A DNA stretch of 64,000 nt from assembly GCF_001638985.1 (NCBI RefSeq), contig NW_017265136.1, positions 2,834,150 to 2,898,149 on the forward strand. The letters are read 5' to 3'. A program made the position numbers and the translations under genes. The notes beneath the pieces were generated by a model. It did no database searches. It saw only the letters and a list, made by a program, of their open reading frames with translations, and had not been told where the DNA came from. Each line of letters begins with the position of its first letter. The stretch's first letter is position 1. The stretch is from Phycomyces blakesleeanus NRRL 1555(-). Lineage: Eukaryota > Mucoromycota > Mucoromycetes > Mucorales > Phycomycetaceae. Below, piece after piece: positions 1-12,351 of the stretch.

Positions 1-2590
<2,590 letters not shown>

Positions 2591-2596
2591 TCTTTA

Positions 2597-3887
2597 TCTA
2601 TATCGTTAAAAAGTTGGAATATAATAATGTAATTTAGACTCTGCCTTTAAATTCTCTGTAAATATTCTTATCGTTTTACAACCATATCACTTAAAGTCTA
2701 CTATCCATTCAATAAACTGCTCGACTCATTTTTATACATTAATTGTAATATATAGTAACTAAACTTTTCATAGGGAAGAGTTAAATAAAACTTGAGGGGA
2801 GGCGGGGAGCTCTACTTTCAAAAAGTATGCTAATTATTTATTAATTTATTCTTTATATAGGTCTATGAATTCATGACAAAAAAAATTTGTGTGTGTGTCC
2901 GAATGAATGTATGCGTGTGTGGGAGGATTTGTGTGTGTGTGTGGATTTGTGTGTGTCTGGGTGGATTTGCGTACCTGGGTAGATTTATGTGTGTGTGGGT
3001 GGATTTTGAGTACCAGACGTGGCACAGCGGAGGTACAAATATCAAGAGAGGCAAATTGAATAGTAAGAAAAAGAAAGTCTTTATCGATTGATATATATAA
3101 ACGTATTATTCTATCTTTGATAAATAACACTCTCACAGTATCTACTTTTCCTTCTATTAATATACTAACCAAAAATTAGTTCCGAGCATCTCGAATATTA
3201 TTTTAACTTTCATTAATAAATAACACTCTCACAGTATCTATTTTTTCTAATATTGATATACTAATCCAAAATCAATCACGAGTACTTTAATTGCAATGCA
3301 GTATAATATTTAAATAAAATTATAACTTGGAATAAGAGGATCAATCACTTGCTATCAAATAATAATAAAAAGTTAAAGACTAATTGAAAACTTGTAAAAA
3401 AGCAAAAAAAGTAAAGTAAAGTAAAGTAAAATAATTAATTTAAATTTCAAATGCCCAGTCTTTTTGGTAGATTACAGGACATTTTTTGAACTCAAACGAT
3501 CTAAGCTGTTTTTAGTAATTTAAAAACACCTGGGAGCGTGGCATTTTTGTGAGGCTAGCAATTCTCCTACACAAAAAAAAATGCGACGGTGTTTCAATAT
3601 ATTGTTTCTCCTAATGTCGTATAATCAAAAAAGTAAATTTTTTTCACTTCGGAATTAAAAGCGTACTTTAGAAAAAACATTTACTAAACGGTCTATTTTT
3701 CTATGTGCTACAAGTAAAGTAGCAAAAAAGGTCGGCAAGTGAAAATTAAATAGTTGGATTTCACATAGTGTTGCCCTTTGGTGTGTGTGTATGTACGCGT
3801 ATGTTTTTTTTTCTTTTTCTTTTTAAAAAAAATTATGTAATTTTAACTTTGTTTTGTGCTATATATAATGTTGAGCTCTAGTAAGCT
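2597..3887 (-). repeat. Dispersed 1.2-kb repeat, copy A
   Basis: This stretch matches the reverse complement of 48140-49310 over about 1.2 kb. The match includes the segments flanking aagttggaatata, a tandem pair of units containing tctcacagtatct (about 3130 and 3225), and the tail with aaacaaagttaaaat. Copy A carries an extra block of roughly 100 bp at about 2885-3010, a GT-rich minisatellite with units like gtgtgtggattt, which copy B lacks. No transposase is encoded. Short ORFs inside are conserved only because the DNA is conserved. It is probably a non-autonomous element or segmental copy. Boundaries are approximate and no terminal repeats were found. Confidence 0.8.
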
Positions 3888-4233
3888 CTGAAAAAAATAA
3901 GCTCTGGCTTAAAAAAAATAAGAACAAAAAAGAAAAAAGCAAAAGCCTGTGTAATTTTGAATCAGAAATGTGCGTTTAAAGTTCATACCCTATAGAAAAA
4001 AAATAGGCGATTTTAGTGAATTGTTGCAAGTTTTCCAGGGTTTAAAGTGTCTTGTAGTTAGTTTTAATTAAGCACCAATTTCTACTCCACCATGTTTTTT
4101 TGCAGTCAAAGCAAAACATCTTTTTCTTAGCTTTTTCAACCCATTACAAAACTAAATACCAAGTTATTCAAATCTAATGGCTTACCAGCGGTAGCTTGGG
4201 TAGGTCCTAAGCGGTAACCAGGACGAAATTTTT
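3888..4233. other. No feature recognised
   Basis: AT-rich sequence with direct repeats of aagctctg (about 3880-3912) at the edge of repeat copy A. No ORF of note. Confidence 0.4.
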
Positions 4234-4506
4234 TCATCTTCTTTGAAGTCTAGTCAGTCTTTGTCTAAAACGACGACCCTCCTGGAGATCTTCTTCTGCT
4301 TGTCTTCTGATACGTCTAATCCGAATGACGCGGGTGAACCTTACATGTATAGTCCCATCATATCTCAGATTGTTAAGCATATGCCGGAAGTTCAGGACAG
4401 CAGCAAGATCCCGATTCCATAAACGATGCATAACCTCTGACCCGTCCATGTTCTCCAAACAATTTAGATTGGTACATCTAAAAGGACTTGTTTCTATTTT
4501 TTTCAC
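4234..4506 (-). pseudogene. Fanzor/TnpB-like C-terminal relic
   Basis: A 90-codon minus-strand ORF. It contains FRCTNLNC, a gap, then RLWNRDLAAVLNFRHMLNNLR, followed by a basic tail (RVIRIRRIRRQ). A paired-Cys segment followed by W-N-R-D-x-x-A-x-x-N is the RuvC-III/zinc-finger signature at the end of TnpB and of eukaryotic Fanzor proteins, where the Asp is catalytic. Only this end is present. Upstream in frame there is a stop within 30 codons, and I find no RuvC-I or -II segment nearby, so it is a fragment. Assignment rests on this motif alone. An unrelated small protein is possible. Confidence 0.55.
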
Positions 4507-4509
4507 CTG

Positions 4510-5310
4510 GTCTAAAATTATTAAATGTCTCTAAAAGGAACACACTTAATAACTATGAAGGCTAGTATTAATAAAATACGAATCAGCAAAGTTGACAAAA
4601 GAAAGCAATCTGAGAAGAATTGACAGAAAAATATATGCATCAAGTACAATTTGGTTGTCAAGATTGCTCGCATGCTCAATAGAAATCTCGGTAGATTTAG
4701 AGAATTGCAAGGAATCTGTCTTCTTGTTTTTCAAAAGTAGGAATCAGACATGACAATGTTAACACAAAGCAGGTTTATACTCTTTGATAAAAAGAATTAA
4801 TTAAGCAATATACATATCTTCATCAATATCATAGTACTTAGAGAATAGCCTTTTTTTTTTAGATAAAAAAATGTAAAAAGTATCACATAAAAATAGATAT
4901 ATGTATATTATTTAGTAACTTTATAGCTTAAACTGCTACTAAATATCATTAAATTTAGTACTTCTTCTTTCCATACTTCTTTATATTCAACTTGTATTAT
5001 TTTGATCAATAAAAACTATAAAATTCCAATATAAAACCGTGTATTTGAACCAATTATAAGAATAGAGATATCTAAAAAAAGGTATAGATTTGCTATATTT
5101 AGAACATTTGATTGGATTATATGCAAAAATGCTCTGAAATCTAACGAATTGTACTATCTAAATTTGTTATAAAAAGAGAAAAATGTACCTAAGAATGGTA
5201 TAATTTTGCTACTTTAAACGATTTTATTGGATTAGATAAAAAGTAATTTTAACTCCAATAAATAGTATTCGCTGTAAATACTTTTAATTTACTAAAAGCC
5301 AATATTCTAT
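4510..5310. other. No feature recognised
   Basis: AT-rich sequence. Short ORFs (for example a 62-codon minus-strand one at 4546-4734) have no recognisable similarity. Confidence 0.4.
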
Positions 5311-5411
5311 TGGCAGACATTACACCTCCGCGACCGTAGAAATTATACGGATTCGTATAAGATATACGGGACCGTATAATTCCTACGGTCGCGGAGTTGT
5401 AATGTCTGCCA
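5311..5411. repeat. 101-bp near-perfect hairpin
   Basis: Two 40-bp arms (5311-5350 and 5372-5411), complementary at 38 of 40 positions, separated by a 21-nt loop. The arms start with tggcagacattaca and are GC-richer than their surroundings (cctccgcgaccgtag). A target-site duplication is not evident. It is probably a foldback or MITE-like insertion; a transcribed hairpin RNA is an alternative. Confidence 0.85.
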
Positions 5412-5515
5412 TTTACTACAGTGATAGCTTTATCTTTTAAAGCAGAGCTTCGAGCTGTCTCCTTTGACATTATCGCAAAGCAATATTATTTGGAAAGCAA
5501 TAACTAGCAGCACCT

Positions 5516-7685
5516 TATTTATGACCTAGTATATCAAGTCAATATGAATTGATTTTCTTTTCTTTTATTTATTTGTAAAAAATTATACACATCTACACAT
5601 ACAAACACACACGCACACACACACATATATATAGCTAGGCTTTAACAATAGACATAGTAGACCAGCACTGAACTAATTGATATTCTCTTCTTGCTCTTCT
5701 TATTTTTGCTATGCTCATAACAAATACTAGTCATTCTCTTGAATTTTAATGATTACTCTTGAGCCAGTATTGTTTGAATATATATGCGATTTTCTTTTAA
5801 ATTGGTATTCTTTGGTAGTTTTACGAGTAACAGGCCATAGTGTAAATAGTGCCGAAGGTTTTGTTGCTGATTTTATGATTGGTAAATGTGTGAATCTGGG
5901 TGTTTGCAGTGATGGTAATGGCAGAAGTGCTGGTGGTAGCAAGGAGGAAGGGGAAGGTGTCATTTTGTTTTCTGGTGCCGAAAGAATGACATATATCATA
6001 ACAGGTGTTGAAGACACTGATCTTGGATTGGATTCCTTTGATATACGCACAGCAACCTTGACGGTGACAATTACGGTCAATGTCTTCCTATCGGGTACTC
6101 GTTCGACACAGTGGATTGTGGGCATTGGATTTCGCATGATCAATAACATGGCCGTTAGCATACAGCGCTTGGGCTTAAGTTCGGTGTATACGGTCATCAG
6201 TACCAAGGTATTTGTACCCAAAGTACGGCTCTCCAAACATCTGTCGCTACCGTATTTCAGGATGTAGCCCCAAACACTGATATCGTATATACTGTCTCTG
6301 AATATTGGTTCCATTTTGAGGCTCATGTAGCAAGAGTGTGGCATTTTACATAATATTGGTCTTGGAGGACTATTGATTTGTAAACAAAGGCGTTTTTTTT
6401 TTAGGATTAAGATCAATATATGTATTTTTTTTTGTGGAGAAGGGAGGGATGAGTTGGTTACGGATTGATAAGTACGTTGTGCTTGTCCAGAGTGTAAAGA
6501 TCCATTCTTTCTCTGAGCTGGATGGTGCTGCTAGTGGATAAATGCTCTTAGGAGAGAAGAAGCCTGTGATTCTTGTATAAACCATTGTGTGGATCAAGTA
6601 AGATTAAAGAGCTAATTGTGTTATGAAAAGATATGCACTGTATTTATATGGCAACAATCAACCAGCTGTGAAGAAATATAAAAAAGTAATATAGGTACGG
6701 ATGACCCAAGAGTAATAAATAAGTTACTTAATAGGAAAGTTTGATACAAGATTATTATTTTTATGAGGGATTATATGATTTCAGACTGAGCAATCATTAT
6801 TAATATATTTATATACAAAAGAAAAAAAAATTGTGCTATAAAAATACAGGAAAGAAGTACCAATAGCGGTAAGCTAAAATAATGTTAATAATAATAGTAA
6901 AGAAGAAGAAGGAGGAGGAGGATAAAAGTGAATATAACTACAGAATGGAAGATTAGAAATACAACCTTACATTACCTTTTTCAATATTTATTGGGCTTGC
7001 TAGGATCTCTAACAAAAATTACTCAAAATTTACTGCGATGATTTATCATTTTTCTTTTTTGATCCAGTGAGAGGATGACCTGTGGATCCTTATGATGAGA
7101 GCCACTGAAGAGTTTATGTTAAAAATAAAGTACCAAAAAAAATTGTGTTTTTCAAAGCTAATTTTAGGTGTAGACATGACCATGCTTAACACCACTAACA
7201 ACCACAGCATATTTAACTCATGTATGTAATACCATTGTTTGTGATACCTTTAGAGGTAGAACAAAGACAGAATTCTGCTTGTGTGTGTGTGTGTGTGTGT
7301 CTTGCTTATAATTAATAATCAATTACTGTGAAAGTAAGTAAGTAAGTAAGAGAGGAAAAAAAAAAGGTAGAATGCTTAACTTGGAGATGTTTAAGTATTG
7401 CCTTTGGTAACCTATTTATTTAGTAGTACTCCTCCTTGGGAAATTAATGGGGGATTGTGCTCAAGTATATTTTGTAAACTTTGAAGGGCTTTGACATAAA
7501 CTATGATTGCATGCTACCTCTTTCCATTACAGGATTATCCTTAACGAGATTCTATATGTTTCTCGTTTCCTAAATCAGGTAGAAAACACACACATATATA
7601 TATGAAACTTTTGCGGGATATCCTCTGAAATATTCTCGTATATTCTATCCAAGTCCTATACCGTACTTTCGCTCTCAATTGGTCA
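5516..7685. repeat. Inverted duplication, left arm
   Basis: About 2.17 kb that is nearly identical, in reverse complement, to 12352-14522: coordinates sum to 20037-20038 along the whole length. Differences seen are single bases (for example near 5535) and one homopolymer length (T10 here, A11 in the other arm). The arms enclose 4.67 kb. The near-identity implies a recent event, or an assembly artefact. The arm carries an ORF of unknown function on its minus strand (5727-6597), listed separately. Confidence 0.92.
5727..6597 (-). CDS. Unknown ORF of the inverted arm (left copy), split at an A10 run
   Basis: Two minus-strand ORFs, 6597-6370 (starting MIHTMVYTRITGFFSPKS) and 6416-5727, overlap in different frames at a poly-A run (T10 on the plus strand, 6392-6401). 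If the run were 9 or 12 A, one protein of about 290 residues would be open from MIHTMV to the C-terminus IQEND. I do not recognise the family. The C-terminal part has a Pro/Ser-rich stretch and a basic tail. The opposite strand is also open for 172 codons (5749-6267), so the coding strand is not certain. No intron is obvious. It could be an accessory or element-borne gene, or non-coding. Confidence 0.3.
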
Positions 7686-7800
7686 GATTTTTTAGAAAGC
7701 TTGGTCAATTTTTCGAAATTCAATTGATCACTTTTGTAAAAATGATAAAGAAAGGTCTCTATTATTTTTGAAGTAAAGGCTTTTACACTCTTTTCGGAAA

Positions 7801-9671
7801 TTATTGGTGCAAAAATGAAGATTGATTTGGTGAACCAGCAAAAATAAATTTGGTGTACCAATAAAAATCGGTTTGGTCCACAGCTTAAAATCAATTTGGT
7901 ACAAAAATAATCGAATAAATTGGCGCATTTTTCAATTTCCTTTCTCCTGAATCTTTTTTATAAGAAAAACAAACAACTATTCAATATTAAACATAGATTA
8001 ATTTCTTTACGAAGATTGAGGTGGAAATATTTATTATGAAGAGGGGATTCCAGTAGCTGTTCTTGATATGGAAGTGGACAATGAACAATACTTACTATAC
8101 AACATTACAAATCTCAAATAATACATGGAACTGAAACCTCCAGAAAATCAAGTTAAGGGAAAAACACTTGAAAGCTCGGAAGATGAGAGAATCGTCAAAA
8201 AGGAATAGGTTAAAAAAGTAAGTCATCGGTCATATAAAAAGAGGATAAGGAGAAGTTTTTTTTATTAGGTGTATGAGAAGCAATTTAGTGTCTGTGCTTG
8301 CAAAATGGTCAATATTCCTCCCAGCACTAGTCAGAACTAGCTTAAAAATGCGTGGAGATCTTGAATAACGACGAGAACTTATCTCACAGGAAAATTGTCA
8401 GCCGTTTGAGTAGCAGTTCGGCCATAAAGCCGCCTAAACTTTGCGAGGAATACAAGAATCTTGTGGTTGTCATAGTAGATGCAAAACCAGATATTGTCTT
8501 GGAGGAAATGATGGAGAAGTTGAATACCCAGTTTATGGGTCCCGAAATCGAAAAATCTTTGTTTCACGACTTCCTCACCAATAAATGACAGTTCACACTC
8601 AAAAGAACTTACTTTTATTCAATACAGCGAAACAGTCCCGAGAACATTGAAGAAAGGTACACATGGATTACTCGTTAACAAGAAACTGACATGAATTTTT
8701 TGAGTGACTAAATCTTCATTGACAAGGCAGCTTCTCATGGCAACCTAAAACGCAATTACACCTGGTTTCTAAAAGGAACTCGAGCTATCGTAACCGTACC
8801 GAACACAAGAGCCTAAACGACGACCATCTTTGCTACCATATCTCCTGGTGGTACGATCTATGTAAAATTCAAACTCCCAAAAATTATACTAGCTTCCAAA
8901 AAAAAACTACTCAGTAGGCGGTCCTATCCAAAGAAGAATGCAAAGGGGGGACGGATAATGCTAATCGTAAATACTTTTCTGCAAGTCACAGCATATTCAG
9001 CCAATAAAGAAAGCAATTTCCAAAAAATGAAGAAATATTGTAAAAAAAAGTTAATGTATTATTTTTTGAGAAATTGATTAAGAAAGACATATTTTTTATT
9101 AGACAAACCGATTCAGCAATCATTTTTTACTTTAATTAAGTTTATATAAGAGATAGTAGGTAAAGAAGTATGGAGTAAATCTATCATATATAAAATAAAT
9201 TAATCTTTTTTAATATTTGTGACTTGCAGAAAAGTATTTATGATTAGCTTTGACGAGGGGGGACTGTAACTGGGAATTAATTCAACTGTGTTTCCAGTAC
9301 ATTGGATGTGATGAATATATATTGCGAGTTCAAAGGCTATTATGTGATAATGGACAATGCCCCAATCCACAAGTATGAAGATATTCAACTTTCTATCGAG
9401 CGTAGAGTCTATGGGTGTGTCTATCTTCCACCGTATTTTCCTGAGCTTAATCCTATTGAGCAGTTTTTGTCAGTTGTAAAGAGTAAACTTTAATCTCAAG
9501 GACCTCGGGTGTTTGCAATAAAGCACTGCTTAGTGGCTTGCAATGATTCTGTAGATATTCGCAATCAAGATTCGACAATTGTTTAGGGCGAAAATGTCTA
9601 TAATTTTTTTTTGGTGCACTTGGTGCATTCCATTTTTGCACCAAATTGGTTTTAACCTGTGCACCAAGCTG
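7801..9671 (+). pseudogene. Decayed Tc1/mariner (IS630-type) transposase element
   Basis: One reading frame from about 8050 to 8950 and a second part at 9302-9493 give a recognisable DDE_3-type transposase. It has a helix-turn-helix-like region (FSVCACKMVNIPPSTSQN), a middle segment (HGNLKRNYTWFLKGTRAIVTV, then TTTIFATISPGGTIYV) and the C-terminal end (YYVIMDNAPIHK, then LPPYFPELNPIEQF). At least eight in-frame stops interrupt it, and a 289-bp inverted-repeat insertion splits the C-terminal part. Degenerate terminal repeats containing ttggtgca and tgcacc occur near 7801 and 9620-9671. The element lies inside the loop of the 5.5-14.5 kb inverted duplication. It cannot make an active enzyme. 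Confidence 0.8.
8960..9248. mobile_element. MITE-like insertion with 31-bp terminal inverted repeats
   Basis: Segments 8960-8990 and 9218-9248 are reverse complements of each other with one mismatch (31 bp, starting gctaatc). The element is 289 bp and carries no ORF. It interrupts the mariner transposase between the GGTIYV-KFKLPK part and the DNAPIHK part, so it inserted later. A short gacg motif near both junctions may be a target duplication. Confidence 0.65.
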
Positions 9672-12351
9672 ATTAAGATAAAATAAAGAATAATGAAGCT
9701 TTATACAATATTGTCATGAAACTATTTTTTAGAAAACAAATTTTCTTCTGCTAGAGCACAAAACAAAGGCCTGTCCTCCTACCTAAAGTCGCTTGACTTG
9801 AGTAAGGAAATTGCTTAGGCTAAAAGTTATGTTTACGAGCAAGAGAGAGACACTACTTCTGTCTTTAATAGAAAACTCACAAAATGATCGTTACAAAAAA
9901 AATAGAGGGAAAGCTAAGTCCGAAACAAACTGAATCTGAACATAATACAACTAGTAAAATGGAGAATCTGGATCAGACTGCCACTACTATTGATAGGACT
10001 TACACGGATGTTAAAGAGGTTGAAAAGGTAAAACAACAATTAAAGCCTGCTTATAGTGAAACGAAACAAGATATATAAAAAGACATTAAAGCTGGCAAGG
10101 AAGAGTACAAAAATGTTACACGGTTAACGCAACATGAAGTCTAAGAGAATATACACATAGAGGCTTACCATTTTGTGATCGAAAACAAGCTAGATCTTCT
10201 TCATCATTATCTTCATCATTTGCATCGTCATCCTCTTCTTTTGACAGCTAAACCATGGCACGAACTGTCACCTTTTCTTCCCCTTCCTTGTTGCCAAGAT
10301 TCGAAGGTCAATCTTAATTTCAATATTTTCGTTTTTTTTTACTCTTGTTGACATTGTATCGCCCCAGTGAAATCATATTCCACTATTAGAGAAGACTTAC
10401 TCGAACAAATAGAACCAAAACTTGATTATGAAGATTTGTTCTGAGTAAAATTTTACGTTTTGCGGCTTGAAGGTAATTTTTGTATAAATTTATCTCCAGG
10501 AGATATTTGTAAATGTTTATTAGTCTTCTTTGTTGCTTGTAAGCCCCAAAAAAATTAACGAATCTAAGAGCTTTTCACATGTGGGGCTGTAAAAAAACTC
10601 TCTTTTTTGGGAATATCAAGTTAGTTATCTTTAGGATCGAAGCAGATTTACAGTAGGAGTGATTTAGCCTGTTCTTGCATTGTTCTTCCACTTTTTTTAA
10701 TAGAAGTAACAAAAAAAACCAAATATATTTTTAAAAGTGTAGAAGCAATTCAAAAACGGTCTTGACCGAATCTAATGAATTAATTTTATTATTTTTTCTC
10801 AACCATTTCAATTAAATTGACGCATGAGATAGTAGACTTGGGAGGAGGAGTGCTGTAAGCGTTTTTTTAGATATAGCTTTAAATCATCTGAAAACATATT
10901 GGCTTGTGAGCCTTTGCTCTGATCCGTCATGCCAAGAACGTGAGTTTTTGTCATGCTTAGAACATTTTTTTTTAAAAAAAATAGATAAGTATAGGCATAG
11001 GCATAGGCATAAGGATTGCAATAAAAATACCAATACACATATACCTACGTATCAGAGTATTTGGCTTTATTGCCCTTGTTTATATCTTTAAAGTGATTTA
11101 AATACTTTGTATCAAGATTACTTGTTGCAATGACCTAACAAAAAGGAACAAATACGCTTATGATAGGTATGGTATGAATAACCTAGTGTCAAACCTTTCT
11201 CTTTTTCCCAATGTTGCTGGTGGTGACTGGTCTCGGTTTTAGACTGTCGTTAATAAATCGTAAAATTTTAATTAGTGTTATTCAATAAACACTTTACATT
11301 TCACGTGCTGCTCTTATTCAGCTACTGCAAAAGATAAATCTATTTAACAATAACAGACAAAGCTAAATGTCACTCAATACTACTTTTTTTCAATATCATC
11401 GAGCGCTGAAGTATTTATCTTTATATTTTTTTTTGTTTAGCGATAAGTTCTTTTGCTTCTTTTGTCGTGGTAATGTAGAACATGAGATAATAAAGGCATC
11501 GTAAAAATATCCAACTGGTGAGTCACAAAACGCTAATCCTAAGCAGACAATATTTTAATTCTCCCAGACCACAGGTTATACCCATTCTGAAAGGATCTTT
11601 GCATGACGACTCTATATATTTGGAGGGAGGGGTAAACAGAGGTGTATAATCTCTTATTTTTTATGTCATTTTACCTTTTTTAGCTTTTGCCTCGAAAAGG
11701 GTGGGCTCTTTAGCCTTTGCTTCTGGTGGGACCAATTGGTAGCCTCATGCGCTGCTTTCATACTGGTTCTGCATTTTTTAATAACAAACATTGGGCTAAT
11801 TTCTGATAGTATAAATATAATATGTGAAAGAAAGAGAAAGAAATGACACACGTAAGAAGGCCAGTAAATAGTAAAATATCCAACAAGATTGCGTTGCACT
11901 TTAATGACAAAAACTCCTTATAGTCTTCTGCATAACTGGCTATTGATATAGTATTTTTTATGGCCAAGCCTAGATGTTGGGCGCAACCGGCTATTAATTG
12001 GATATATTGTATTAATTTTAGGACACGCTGTTTTTCCCTGAAGGATTAGAGAAAGAAACCAAACCCCTGGCAGGTACTGTATTTTCATGAATTAGCCCAG
12101 TTAGATATAAATGTTGTATCCCACTTGAAAATTTCTACCCCGTCGGATTAGCGTTTTATATTTTTTTAAATATTTAACAAATATCAAAGTATGGCCCGCA
12201 CTCCTAAAAAAAAGGTAATCTCGAGTGATGGGACGTCTGATTATTCAATTTGGTTTCTTTAACATGTTCGTAACGTTCCCCCTCAAGAATAATAGAGGCT
12301 TTTTTATATATTACTTTTAAGAATGTGGCCAAATAACAATACTTACAAAAG
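9672..12351. other. Loop region with short coding relics
   Basis: No intact gene. From about 9787 to 10145 (+) a coiled-coil-like frame can be followed (LSKEIA, AKSYVYEQERDTT, MENLDQTATTIDRTYTDVKE, KDIKAGKEEYKNVTRL), interrupted by TAG, TGA and TAA stops. At about 10190-10310 (-) an acidic stretch (SKEEDDDANDEDNDEEDLA) follows an in-frame TAG and ends at a possible donor. The rest is AT-rich, with a small ataggc tandem repeat at 10994-11012. Identity unknown. Confidence 0.35.

Noticed and set aside
2846..3172. ORFs rich in His/Thr or Cys/Val over the GT repeat
   Set aside because: They are translations of a (GT)n-type minisatellite on both strands. The copy at 48835-49059 lacks most of it.
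5749..6267. 172-codon plus-strand ORF in the inverted arm as the main gene
   Set aside because: It overlaps the minus-strand ORF exactly. Neither can be proven, and I list only the longer joined candidate.
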